This document shows, piece by piece, positions 45,975 to 54,793 of a stretch of DNA of 64,000 bases (positions within the stretch are counted from its first letter, which is position 1; every line of letters begins with the position of its first letter). The position numbers were made by a program, and so were the translations under genes. Below the pieces are notes generated by a model, which saw nothing but the letters and a program-made list of their open reading frames with translations, did no database searches and was not told where the DNA came from. Source of the DNA: QZLE01 sp033852135 (GTDB taxonomy: Bacteria > Pseudomonadota > Gammaproteobacteria > QZLD01); the NCBI GenBank assembly GCA_033852135.1, contig JAWSVB010000007.1, positions 284,155-348,154 on the forward strand. The letters run 5' to 3'.

Positions 45975-47227
45975 TAGCGATCCACCTCACCAAATACTAC
46001 GTCAATTGAACCAATAACCGTTACCATATCGGCAAGCAAGTGCCCTCGAGTCATCTCATCAATCGCCGCCAAATGGACAAACCCAGGTGGGCGTACTTTT
46101 ACTCGGTATGGCTTATTAGCTCCATCAGAGATCACATAGGTAGCAAACTCCCCTTTCGGGTGCTCGGTTGGTACATATGCTTCACCAGGTGGTACGCAGT
46201 AACCCTCGGTCTTAAGTTTAAAGTGGTGGATCTGGGATTCCATATCACTCTTTACATATTCTCTTGCTGGCGAAGTTACCTTGTGGTTCTCTGCCAAAAC
46301 CGGACCAGGGTTTTCCCGTAGCCAAGCAATGCATTGATTGATGATTCTTACCGATTGACGCATCTCTTCCATACGAACCAGATAGCGATCGTAACTATCA
46401 CCAACCTTACCAACTGGGATATCAAACTCCAGCTCATCATATACTTCATAAGGCTGTTTTTTGCGTAGATCCCACTCAACACCAGAACCACGCAACATCG
46501 CTCCAGTAAAACCAAGTTCGATTGCGCGTTCTGCAGAAACTACACCAACACCAACCAAACGCTGTTTCCAAATTCGGTTTTCGGTCAGTAGTGTTTCATA
46601 GTCATCTACACATGCAGGAAAGCGCTGGCAAAAATCTTCAATAAAATCTAATAATGATCCCTGACGCGGAGCATTCATTCGCTTAAGATCTTTCTTACTG
46701 CGACGTTTTGATGGTTCATATTGCGGCATCGTTTCTGGTAGATCTCTCTCAACACCACCAACGCAGAAATAGTTACCATGCATACGCGCACCAGATGCGG
46801 CCTCATAGATATCGAGAAGATCTTCCCTCTCACGCAAGCAATAAAGCATCATCGTCATCGCGCCAACATCAAGGCCATGCGCACCCAACCATAAAAGGTG
46901 ATTCATCAGGCGGGTGATCTCAGCAAACATCACGCGAATATATTGCGCGCGTTTTGGAACCTCGATCTCTAATAGCATCTCAACCGCTAATACATATGCA
47001 TGCTCATTCGCCATCATGGAGAAATAATCCATCCGGTCAAAATACGGGGTATTCTGGTCGTAAGGTCGGGACTCCATAATTTTTTCAATACTGCGATGGA
47101 GAAAACCGATATGGGTATCGGTCTCTAGAATCTCTTCCCCATCAAGTTCTATAATCAGGCGTAAAACACCGTGCGCCGCTGGATGCTGCGGCCCAAAGTT
47201 CATCTTATAAGTTCTTCTTTCACTCAT
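45974..47227 (-). CDS. nuoD: NADH-quinone oxidoreductase subunit D
   Basis: NuoD lines the quinone pocket of complex I. The 49-kDa-subunit signature YKMNFGPQHPAAHGVLRLI (~7-25), THIGFLHRSIEKIME, FDRMDYFSMMANEHAY and the C-terminal KVRPPGFVHL are clear. It is a separate gene rather than a NuoCD fusion, unlike E. coli and Pseudomonas. Length 417. The start overlaps the nuoC stop codon by 4 bp. Confidence 0.97.
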   Translation of the reverse strand: MSERRTYKMNFGPQHPAAHGVLRLIIELDGEEILETDTHIGFLHRSIEKIMESRPYDQNTPYFDRMDYFSMMANEHAYVLAVEMLLEIEVPKRAQYIRVMFAEITRLMNHLLWLGAHGLDVGAMTMMLYCLREREDLLDIYEAASGARMHGNYFCVGGVERDLPETMPQYEPSKRRSKKDLKRMNAPRQGSLLDFIEDFCQRFPACVDDYETLLTENRIWKQRLVGVGVVSAERAIELGFTGAMLRGSGVEWDLRKKQPYEVYDELEFDIPVGKVGDSYDRYLVRMEEMRQSVRIINQCIAWLRENPGPVLAENHKVTSPAREYVKSDMESQIHHFKLKTEGYCVPPGEAYVPTEHPKGEFATYVISDGANKPYRVKVRPPGFVHLAAIDEMTRGHLLADMVTVIGSIDVVFGEVDR

Positions 47228-47829
47228 CGTCTAATCACCCGTGGCACAACTTTTCTGAACTTATATGAGGTTGGCTTGGTGACAACCTTGTCTTGAGACT
47301 CATCATAAGAGACCTCGGTGCGCCCATGAGTTGGAAACTCTTTACGCATTGGGTGCTCTTCAAAGTCATAATCGGTAAGGATTCTTCTTAGATCTGGATG
47401 AGCATAGAATTTGATTCCGTACAGATCGTAGGCTTCACGCTCAAACCAATTGGCTCCTGCCCACAAACTAACAACAGATGGGAGCTGCGGCTCCTGGTCA
47501 TCATGCGCAAATGCACGAATACGCACTCGCATATTGTGCTCAAGTGAAAGCAAATGATAAACAGCAGCATAGCGCTTGGTAAATGGTGATTTGAAAGAAC
47601 CACTTCTATCATGGACGAAGTCCGCCTCACCATAAGTGGAATAATCAACACCACACACATCAACCAACTGCTTGAACAGGAAGTTAGCATCATCTTTAAG
47701 ATGCTTGCAAACATCGAGCAAATGATCTTCAGCAACGGTGATAGTCAGCTCACCAAGAGCCTCATTAAACTGCAAAGCGGAATGGGTAAACTTAGAATTT
47801 AATTCTTCAATAATTAGTTTAAAATTCAT
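47224..47829 (-). CDS. nuoC: NADH-quinone oxidoreductase subunit C
   Basis: NuoC is the 30-kDa subunit beside NuoD in the Q module. The family motif WFEREAYDLYGIKFYAHPDL (~128-147) and LRRILTDYDFEEHPMRKEFP are present. Length 201. The 4-bp overlaps with nuoD and close spacing to nuoB indicate one operon. Confidence 0.96.
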   Translation of the reverse strand: MNFKLIIEELNSKFTHSALQFNEALGELTITVAEDHLLDVCKHLKDDANFLFKQLVDVCGVDYSTYGEADFVHDRSGSFKSPFTKRYAAVYHLLSLEHNMRVRIRAFAHDDQEPQLPSVVSLWAGANWFEREAYDLYGIKFYAHPDLRRILTDYDFEEHPMRKEFPTHGRTEVSYDESQDKVVTKPTSYKFRKVVPRVIRR

Positions 47830-47832
47830 TAC

Positions 47833-48366
47833 CTACGCCTCTTCACTTTTATCTTCTTGGGTAGGATTTTTCTTTTTGGCAATAGTCTCGCGCTTAATCT
47901 TTTCCTGCAGCTGCATAATGCCATAGATCAAGGCCTGCGGTGATGGAGGGCAGCCAGGAACATAAATATCAACCGGAACAATCTGGTCACAACCACGTAC
48001 CACGGAATATGCATCAGCAAACATCCCGCCGCCATTAGCACAAGATCCCATCGATATAACCCACTTCGGCTCCGGCATCTGCTCGTATACAGTGCGCAAA
48101 ACATCTGCCATCTTATTGGTAAGAGTTCCGGCAACAATCAAAACATCAGATTGACGAGGGCTTGGGCGAAAGATAATACCCATGCGATCGAGGTCATAAC
48201 GTGAAGCACCTGTGTGAATCATCTCCATTGCACAACAGGAAAGACCAAACGAAACCGGCCACAAAGATCCGGTACGCGCCCAGTTAATCAACTTATCTGC
48301 AGAGGTAGCTACAAAACCTTCAGGAAGAATGCCATCTATTGCCATTCCAATGCCCCCTTCTTCCAC
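47833..48366 (-). CDS. nuoB: NADH-quinone oxidoreductase subunit B
   Basis: NuoB carries cluster N2, which hands electrons to quinone. Its cysteine ligands are in FGLSCCAMEM (~40-49), SMGSCANGGGMF (~108) and YVPGCPPSPQAL (~136). Length 177. The start used (MEEGGIGM) overlaps nuoA by 31 bp; a start at MAIDGILPEG, seven codons in, would shorten the overlap. Confidence 0.97.
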   Translation of the reverse strand: MEEGGIGMAIDGILPEGFVATSADKLINWARTGSLWPVSFGLSCCAMEMIHTGASRYDLDRMGIIFRPSPRQSDVLIVAGTLTNKMADVLRTVYEQMPEPKWVISMGSCANGGGMFADAYSVVRGCDQIVPVDIYVPGCPPSPQALIYGIMQLQEKIKRETIAKKKNPTQEDKSEEA

Positions 48367-48692
48367 TCATAAACAAAACCAACAAATAGCAATAATAGGA
48401 AGATTGCTCCACCGACGATTCCCGGAGTCGCAAGATCATCGAAAGCCACCGCCCACGGTATTAGAAAAGCTAACTCCACATCAAATATGATAAACAGGAT
48501 CGCCACCACGTTAAAACGGATGCTGAACTTATTATGGGAAGGGGTGATATTATGGAAGCCACACTCGTATGCAGCGCCTTTTCTATCAGTTGGTTTCTTG
48601 GGTGATAGAAATGCAGCCATCGCGACCGACATCACGCCAAAGAATAGTCCAACGCCTATGAATACCAAAACTGGCAGATAATTCTGCGACAT
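48336..48692 (-). CDS. nuoA: NADH-quinone oxidoreductase subunit A
   Basis: NuoA is a small membrane subunit with three helices (~5-30, 60-82, 90-110) and the conserved YECGFHN and FIIFDVELAFLIPWAV segments. Length 118. GGGAG lies 6 bases before the ATG, a good site for the first gene of the operon. The tRNA-Leu and secG that often precede nuoA in Gammaproteobacteria are not seen; 48693-48969 holds palindromic repeats instead. Confidence 0.95.
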   Translation of the reverse strand: MSQNYLPVLVFIGVGLFFGVMSVAMAAFLSPKKPTDRKGAAYECGFHNITPSHNKFSIRFNVVAILFIIFDVELAFLIPWAVAFDDLATPGIVGGAIFLLLLFVGFVYEWKKGALEWQ

Positions 48693-48816
48693 CTATGCTC
48701 CCTAGGATTAAAAACAGGCTGGGGTTAAAAATTAGGGTGCAATCATATCGTAAATGGCTGGTTTTTTGAATTATTTTATGAGATCAGCGAACACCATACC
48801 AGTTCCCACTATCGTC

Positions 48817-48836
48817 ATTCCCGCGAAGGCGGGAAT
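48817..48836. repeat. REP-like palindrome upstream of nuoA
   Basis: ATTCCCGC/GCGGGAAT-type hairpin: ATTCCCGCGAAGGCGGGAAT. This word is a widespread repetitive extragenic palindrome core in proteobacterial genomes. Confidence 0.8.
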
Positions 48837-48939
48837 CTATGTTTTTTTGTTGATTAAAGGTGAGCACAGCGAATACTAATACGGCACTGTTTAAATATTA
48901 TGGAAAAGTTGCCTTCAGTGGAGCAGTCGCATAAATTTT

Positions 48940-48956
48940 GGTGGGCAATGCCCACC
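48940..48956. repeat. Second palindrome, GGTGGGCA/TGCCCACC
   Basis: GGTGGGCAATGCCCACC: 8-bp arms around one base, 14 bp before the end of the FAH gene. A common extragenic palindrome; it could also act as a weak stop hairpin for the FAH gene but has no T run. Confidence 0.7.
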
Positions 48957-48969
48957 CTACTCCCTGCTG

Positions 48970-49782
48970 TTATTTCTTTATAATTTTGTTTTCAACAGCC
49001 CCAACATTTTCAATGATAACAGAAACTATATCGCCATTACGTAGTGACTTGGTACGCCCTGGTGTCCCCATGAAAATCATATCTCCTGGCATTAGGGTGA
49101 AGTATTTGCTGAGATAGCTTACAACTTTTGCTGGTTTGTGAATCATATATTTTGTGTTTTCCTGCTGAACTATTTTTCCATTTAATTTGGTAGTAAGAAG
49201 AACATTATTGTAATCAGCACCTTTTGCAATAACAGGCCCCACCGGGCCAAAGCCATCACTTGCTTTCGCTCGCATCCACTGCAAGTCCGAACCTTGCCAG
49301 CTGCGTTCAGTTAGATCATTCCCAACTGTAACTCCGAATATATATTTTTCAGCATTCGATTCCTCTATATTCTTGGCGCGTTTACCTATAATCAAAACTA
49401 ACTCACCTTCAAAATGAACATTGTTTGCATCTGGTGGTAAATAAACACCTTCGCCCGATGTTATAAGTGAGGTTGGTAGCTTTAAAAACAGTGAAGGTGG
49501 TTCATCTGATGGGGATGACAAATGGCTGGCAAAATTCATCCCTACCGCAAATACCTTTTGAGGATTAGTTGGAAGTAATAGCTTTACCTTGGAAAGGGGA
49601 ATTGGTTTTCCTTCGGGAGCAATTTTACTAAATATATCCCCTGCAAGCGGTTGAATATTTTCCCCAATTATTTTTCCATATGTTACCTGGTTATTTAATT
49701 CAAACCGTGCAAAATACTCGGTTTCTGCAAAGGCTGATGCAGACAATACCAGGAGAGTTATAGAAAAGATCCGTCTAATCAT
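48970..49782 (-). CDS. Fumarylacetoacetate hydrolase family protein with signal peptide
   Basis: I start it at ATG 49782 (MIRRIFSITLLVLSASAFAE), which gives a clean Sec signal peptide; a frame opening 12 codons earlier spoils it. The rest (~25-270) is an FAH-type fold with KVFAVGMNFASHL, FLKLPTSLITSGEG, VHFEGELVLIIGKRAKN (metal-binding EGEL), VGNDLTERSWQ and MPGDMIFMGTPG. Such enzymes cleave or decarboxylate beta-keto acids and are normally cytoplasmic, so export is unusual. The substrate is unknown. It is isolated on both sides by non-coding DNA. Confidence 0.88.
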   Translation of the reverse strand: MIRRIFSITLLVLSASAFAETEYFARFELNNQVTYGKIIGENIQPLAGDIFSKIAPEGKPIPLSKVKLLLPTNPQKVFAVGMNFASHLSSPSDEPPSLFLKLPTSLITSGEGVYLPPDANNVHFEGELVLIIGKRAKNIEESNAEKYIFGVTVGNDLTERSWQGSDLQWMRAKASDGFGPVGPVIAKGADYNNVLLTTKLNGKIVQQENTKYMIHKPAKVVSYLSKYFTLMPGDMIFMGTPGRTKSLRNGDIVSVIIENVGAVENKIIKK

Positions 49783-49913
49783 GTGATTACCCCACTTACA
49801 TTTATAAAGATTAAGCATTAAACCAAGTATAGAGGTTTAGCTGGAAGTTATGGCTTAAATAAGCAATTAATACCTGACCGCCAACCCATCATTCAATAAC
49901 TCCTGGCTTTGAA

Positions 49914-50576
49914 TTATTTTTGGCCTTTCATCGCCTCAATTATAAATAGCCAATGATATGTAGTACCTAGCAATACAGCAAAATGAAACAGTTCATGGGG
50001 ACCAAACACCCCCGTAATTAAAACTGGGGTACGATAAAACTCTAATACCGCGCCAATTGTGTAAAAAACACCTCCCAGCACAAAATTTCTTATGTAATAA
50101 ATCCCTTTTTTCCTAAATAGAGCGAAACCTGATACTACCCCCATCCACCCAAGACTTAGGAAAAAAATCAAATTGAGGTATTCCGGCATTTCATCAAAGT
50201 AAATGGTTCCAAAGACAATCCCATTAATCGCCAATACCCATACAAGTGTGATAAAACCCCAGCGCATAACTCCAGAAAACAGGATGCCATGTACAGCAGT
50301 AAACGTACCTGCAATCAGCATGAATATTCCTGCATGATCGAGAATGCGCAGCACATAGCGCCCAGTTCCTCCAATTGATAATAGGTGATAAACACCACTC
50401 ATAGAGAAAAGAAAAACACAGGAAAAACCAAAGATAAGGATGGGGAGAAAATATCTTCTGCCAATACTGTTTAGACGCAGGTAATAAACAGTCAGCAGCA
50501 AATAAAACAAGGCTCCAATCAAGTGGGACCATGAGTTAACCGGCTCTTCAAATCCTAGTATTGAATATGTTTCCAT
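49914..50576 (-). CDS. trhA: TrhA/hemolysin III family membrane protein (PAQR superfamily)
   Basis: A seven-helix membrane protein of 220 residues. Conserved features are EEPVNSWSHLIGALFY at the N terminus, SGVYHLL, LRILDHAGIFMLIAGTFTA and the C-terminal HELFHFAVLLGTTYHW with the metal-type histidines of the PAQR fold. Bacterial members help keep membrane fluidity; older names call them hemolysin III. Function in this organism is inferred from family only. Confidence 0.88.
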   Translation of the reverse strand: METYSILGFEEPVNSWSHLIGALFYLLLTVYYLRLNSIGRRYFLPILIFGFSCVFLFSMSGVYHLLSIGGTGRYVLRILDHAGIFMLIAGTFTAVHGILFSGVMRWGFITLVWVLAINGIVFGTIYFDEMPEYLNLIFFLSLGWMGVVSGFALFRKKGIYYIRNFVLGGVFYTIGAVLEFYRTPVLITGVFGPHELFHFAVLLGTTYHWLFIIEAMKGQK

Positions 50577-50722
50577 GAGCTAAAAATTACGTCATTACTT
50601 AACACAAAAATACAAACAAACGTCATTGTTAGAAATATGGCATATTACCTTGAAAAATCCAGTTGAATAAATCTGGTAATAGTTTGTGATTATTTATTAT
50701 TGTTACTTGAAAGGTGTTAGAT

Positions 50723-50761
50723 AATCAGCCGCATTATTTTTTGAATTTAATGCGGCTGATT
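50723..50761 (-). terminator. Long hairpin after the binding-protein gene
   Basis: AATCAGCCGCATTA (50723-50736) and TAATGCGGCTGATT (50748-50761) form a perfect 14-bp stem around an AT-rich loop, 9 bp past the stop codon. There is no T run after it, so termination is likely but not certain. Confidence 0.5.
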
Positions 50762-50769
50762 TAAGATAA

Positions 50770-51951
50770 TTACTTCTTCAAACTTTTCCATTCTAGTGGA
50801 ACAAATTTTCCACCTTTAATAATGGTTGGCCATATTTTGTTACTTGCTTGGTGCAGGCCTTTTGAGAAGGTTATTGGAACGCCTATACCGGCATCATAAT
50901 TACTAATTGTATGGATTCCATCAATCAGATCTTCTGTTGCTACTGTTTTGGATTTTTTAAACCCTTCCACTAACAGTTTTGCTGCTATATAACCTTCTAA
51001 TGATACGAACCCTGGCTGACTATCTGGTGAATTTTTCTTTAGTGCATCTCTATATTCTTTAACCCCTGCTTCATCGGAATTAAAGTGTGGAACAACTTGA
51101 GTTACAACCACCCCTTCACCATCATCTCCTAATGCTTTAGCAAGCGCATTACTACCAACAAATGATACGTTTAGAAAAATAACATTTGGCAAATCTTCTT
51201 TAGCTAGTTTAATAAATGCCGAGCATGCTTTGTATGCACCAACCATAATGATTGCTTTTGGCTCTACCTTTGCATCTAAAATTGCACTTAAACCATCTTC
51301 AATATTTGTTGTACCTCTTGTGTAGCGTCCATGAGCTAACTTTTCCGTTTGTTCAAATCCTGCACCATTAAGAGCTTTTACCGCGCCTTTATATCCAGCA
51401 TCACCATATCCATCATTTTGGGTAAAAAAAGCGATCTCTTCAGGCTTAATTCCGTTTTGCAACAACCCTTGTATCATTGCCTGTGTTTCTTGCGCGTAGC
51501 TTGCACGATAATTAATTATGTATCTATCTGCGGGATTTTTTCTAAGCAACCCAGCGCCGGTAAACGCTCCAAATAGCAGGGTCTTTTTCTGGTTAAAAAT
51601 TGGTACAGTTACGATTGCTGTTGGGGTTCCCACATTTCCAATTGCAGCTACAATTTCATTATCTGCAATTAGTTTTCTAACATTAGCCCCTGCTTTGACT
51701 GGGTCATACCCATCATCAAGGGCAATCAGATTGATTTGCTTACCATTAACCCCTCCTGATGAATTTATCTGTTTTAAATATGTTTCAACACCTAGTTTCA
51801 TCCCCTGACCCAGTGATGCTGCTGGACCAGTGAGAGCTACTGACATTCCAATATCAATTGTTTTTCCAGCAGCAACTGTCGTGGAGGCAACACAAAATGA
51901 AAAATAAGAAAATACTATAAAACCTCGGCAGAACCATTTTCTTTGATTCAC
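50770..51951 (-). CDS. ABC-type branched-chain amino-acid/amide substrate-binding protein, GTG start
   Basis: A periplasmic type I binding protein of the LivJ/UrtA class. GTG at 51951 is chosen because AAAGGAG lies 6 bases before it and it gives a signal peptide ending near TVAAG. The mature part begins with the family pattern IDIGMSVALTGPAASLGQGMK split around residue ~30-50, then INSSGGVNGKQINLIALDDGY. No permease or ATPase gene is adjacent. The divergent neighbour is a chemoreceptor, so it may deliver a ligand to that receptor rather than to a transporter. Confidence 0.85.
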   Translation of the reverse strand: MNQRKWFCRGFIVFSYFSFCVASTTVAAGKTIDIGMSVALTGPAASLGQGMKLGVETYLKQINSSGGVNGKQINLIALDDGYDPVKAGANVRKLIADNEIVAAIGNVGTPTAIVTVPIFNQKKTLLFGAFTGAGLLRKNPADRYIINYRASYAQETQAMIQGLLQNGIKPEEIAFFTQNDGYGDAGYKGAVKALNGAGFEQTEKLAHGRYTRGTTNIEDGLSAILDAKVEPKAIIMVGAYKACSAFIKLAKEDLPNVIFLNVSFVGSNALAKALGDDGEGVVVTQVVPHFNSDEAGVKEYRDALKKNSPDSQPGFVSLEGYIAAKLLVEGFKKSKTVATEDLIDGIHTISNYDAGIGVPITFSKGLHQASNKIWPTIIKGGKFVPLEWKSLKK

Positions 51952-52170
51952 AACTTTCTCCTTTAAAAGCAGTCTGCTTTTATAACTAATCAATACCAGC
52001 AATATCTACAACATCTATTATTTTTAATATAAATGTGACCATGATTTAATAATATTACATTTTTCCCGTTCTGCATGGCGTAAAACAGATATAACTCCTA
52101 TGCTTAATATCAATAGCGAGACTTCACTCATGTGTTTCTTGAGCAATAAACCAATATAGGACCCGATGCT

Positions 52171-54336
52171 ATGCTCTCAGTAAAAGGTTTACTTATTTCT
52201 CTATCAACTGGTGGTATTTTGGCCATCATTATTATGTGTATCTTCGGATTAAACACCTCCAGCCAATTAGGGAGTAGAATTGATTCTATCTCTAATGAGA
52301 TTATTCCGATTCATTCCGGCAACTATCATTTAACCATTGATGTTTCAAAGTTTATTGAAAGACAGAACAGTATCGCTAATGCAAACTCGATAGATAAACT
52401 TAAACAATTTGAAAAGCACGATATGGTTGAAGCTGCTCTTGCAAGTTCTCAAGCATCTCTGGCAGAAACGCTGAAGGACTCAGCAAAAGCCCAGGGTGAG
52501 CTTAATAAACTTAAAAAATCTTTTGAAAAATTAATTGAAGATAGTAATACGTTTTATCAAATAAAAAAGAATCAACTGCAAATAATTGCTGAAAAAGATA
52601 ACTCTTATAAGCAAGCCAGTATTGCTGCTATGAAACTGGATGCTATATCTGAGAAGATTTCTGGCAAAGCCCGATTTAATGCAAAAAAAATAGCCAGAGA
52701 AATTAACCGTTCGCTAAAAAAACATGACCGATTAATAGGAAACGATATCTACGGCATTAACAAATCTGGTTGTGATAATACTAATTGTGATGTGCTTGTT
52801 GCGCAGTTTAAAAACTATATTCGGGGTGGTTATACCGAGGCTCAGCAGCTGGCAGATATAATTAGGCTAAATAGTGCGAAGATAATTGGGGTGGGGGATA
52901 AAATATCAGGAGCACAAAACATTGATCTTCTTGTTAGCATAAAAGGGAATCAAATCACTCAATTAATTGGTAGTTCAAATAGCTCTATTGATAAATTAAA
53001 ACAATTTTCTGATCTTTTTAAAAATGCAAAATCTCTTTTTGAAGAACAAAATAAGCATTATTCAGCGTTGATAGATCTAATTATTAATTCACCACAATCT
53101 TTATTCGCACTGCAAGAAAAATTACTTGCCAATACTGAAGAGCTTCATGCAACCAGCAACACTATCAATCAGGATATTCAAAGCGTGGTATCACGTTTGG
53201 ACAATATGTCGACCATTGCATCTGAGCTTGAGCTAGCATCAAAAGCTACGACTGACGATTTGCTTGCAAGCACAAAAACCACATCATTTGTAATTGGTAT
53301 CGCAACTATGTTATTTATGATTTTCTTTGCAATAGTTGCATACAGACGAATCAATGGTCCGCTAGCTAAAACTATTGATACTCTTAATCGCATTGCTACT
53401 GGTGACTTAACCGCATCAACAGAATATAGCCGTAAAGATGAGTTTGGGGCTCTTTTCCATAAAATTGACGAGATGACGGCTAATCTTAAAGATATGATTG
53501 GACACATCATATCTGCAGCCCAAGAAACTGAGAGTTCTACTTCGGATCTATTATCGATAATTGATACGACACAAGCGTGTGTTAAAAAACAACATGCTGA
53601 AACCGATAATATTGCTTTGGCAGTACAGGAACTTACAAATGGAGCACGAGAGGCTGAGCAACAAGCTGAAGAGGCTTCGACAGTTGCCAATAGTGCAAAT
53701 GAAAATTCAAATGAGGGCAATCTTGAAGTTCAGCACACAATAGAAACCATCATGCGCTTGGGAACCAATACTGAAAATGCATGTAACGTAGTTACTGTTC
53801 TTAAAGATGACAGTCAGAATATTAATATGGTTATCGATGTTATTCGCGGCATTGCTGAACAAACAAACTTGCTTGCTCTTAATGCTGCTATCGAAGCCGC
53901 AAGAGCTGGAGACCAGGGGCGTGGTTTTGCAGTTGTTGCTGACGAGGTAAGAACTCTTGCGCAAAGAACCCAAACTTCTACTGAAGAGATTATGGATATA
54001 ATCGAACGGTTGCAAAATGATGCCGATAAAGCAGCTGGTGTAATGTTAGAAAGTCAGACGTTAGCAAATACCAGTGGGGAGCAGATTAAAAAAGCTGGGG
54101 ACTCCCTTACATCAATATCTTCTGCTATTGAACAAATAGATGGGGCTAATCACGCTCTAGTTAAAGAAGCTAAAGACCAATTTATTCTAGCTGGAAAAAT
54201 CCAAACCCATACAGAAGCGATTAAAGAGATGTCGAACACTACCAGTGAAGATGTTAATAAGATGGTGGAGGCAAGTAATAAGCTTAAATCTGTTTCTGGT
54301 GAGCTTAGCGCCCTTACAGCAAGGTTTAAGATTTAA
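52171..54336 (+). CDS. Methyl-accepting chemotaxis protein
   Basis: A 721-residue receptor with one membrane helix at ~6-28, a large helical periplasmic domain (~30-370), a second helix at ~373-395, a HAMP domain (~396-450) and the signalling domain. The hairpin tip is intact: EQTNLLALNAAIEAARAG (~565) and GRGFAVVADEVRTLAQRT. There is no C-terminal CheR/CheB-docking pentapeptide (it ends LTARFKI). The sensory domain contains two cysteines (SGCDNTNCDV) that could form a disulfide. I see no sigma-28 promoter upstream. Ligand unknown. Confidence 0.93.
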   Translation: MLSVKGLLISLSTGGILAIIIMCIFGLNTSSQLGSRIDSISNEIIPIHSGNYHLTIDVSKFIERQNSIANANSIDKLKQFEKHDMVEAALASSQASLAETLKDSAKAQGELNKLKKSFEKLIEDSNTFYQIKKNQLQIIAEKDNSYKQASIAAMKLDAISEKISGKARFNAKKIAREINRSLKKHDRLIGNDIYGINKSGCDNTNCDVLVAQFKNYIRGGYTEAQQLADIIRLNSAKIIGVGDKISGAQNIDLLVSIKGNQITQLIGSSNSSIDKLKQFSDLFKNAKSLFEEQNKHYSALIDLIINSPQSLFALQEKLLANTEELHATSNTINQDIQSVVSRLDNMSTIASELELASKATTDDLLASTKTTSFVIGIATMLFMIFFAIVAYRRINGPLAKTIDTLNRIATGDLTASTEYSRKDEFGALFHKIDEMTANLKDMIGHIISAAQETESSTSDLLSIIDTTQACVKKQHAETDNIALAVQELTNGAREAEQQAEEASTVANSANENSNEGNLEVQHTIETIMRLGTNTENACNVVTVLKDDSQNINMVIDVIRGIAEQTNLLALNAAIEAARAGDQGRGFAVVADEVRTLAQRTQTSTEEIMDIIERLQNDADKAAGVMLESQTLANTSGEQIKKAGDSLTSISSAIEQIDGANHALVKEAKDQFILAGKIQTHTEAIKEMSNTTSEDVNKMVEASNKLKSVSGELSALTARFKI

Positions 54337-54355
54337 TCATCACTTGCATAAAGGA

Positions 54356-54697
54356 CTATTTTAAAAAGGTATAGGCTGCAAAACCTATCCATGATGCTAT
54401 GAGTAGTACCCATGGAAGACTGCTAATTTTATCCTGTGATACTTGCTCTTGCTGCTGTGGATCTTCATCCATTTGTTGGTTATTCACCGTTGAAACTTTT
54501 TTCAGTTTTTTATCTAATTCACGCGCCTTAGACTTTTGCTGTTTTTTATACTGGTCAATCCCTTTTTGGATCCCTTGGGCTATTAGCTTAGTTTGTTCCT
54601 TTGTCTGACCTGGGCGTTGGGTTGCTTTAGCCACCTTCATTGCCTCATCTTTGGTCTCATCCGATACTGTGTTATTTTTCTTGGTGTATTTTGCCAT
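54356..54697 (-). CDS. DUF2956 family protein
   Basis: Start at ATG 54697 (MAKYTKKNN), with GGTTGGGA close upstream. The conserved part is ATQRPGQTKEQTKLIAQG and IQKGIDQYKKQQKSKARE, which I recognise from DUF2956 proteins of marine Gammaproteobacteria. One membrane helix lies at the C terminus (~93-112), leaving a charged cytoplasmic body. No function is known. It converges with the chemoreceptor gene and is separated from the PEP-CTERM gene by a terminator. Confidence 0.8.
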   Translation of the reverse strand: MAKYTKKNNTVSDETKDEAMKVAKATQRPGQTKEQTKLIAQGIQKGIDQYKKQQKSKARELDKKLKKVSTVNNQQMDEDPQQQEQVSQDKISSLPWVLLIASWIGFAAYTFLK

Positions 54698-54743
54698 TTT
54701 CCCAACCTGATTAGATAACCCACTAGTCATTATAAAATAGCAT

Positions 54744-54771
54744 AAAAAAACCCGCTGGTTAGCGGGTTTTT
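54744..54771 (-). terminator. Rho-independent terminator of the PEP-CTERM gene
   Basis: ACCCGCT, loop and AGCGGGT with seven A and five T flanking bases, 23 bp past the PEP-CTERM stop codon on the minus strand. Confidence 0.9.
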
Positions 54772-54793
54772 AGTATCTTTAGATATAAGTAGA

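Noticed and set aside
53178..53720. 180-codon minus-strand frame inside the chemoreceptor gene
   Set aside because: Shadow of the HAMP/signalling region; Ser/Val/Ala-rich with no start signals.
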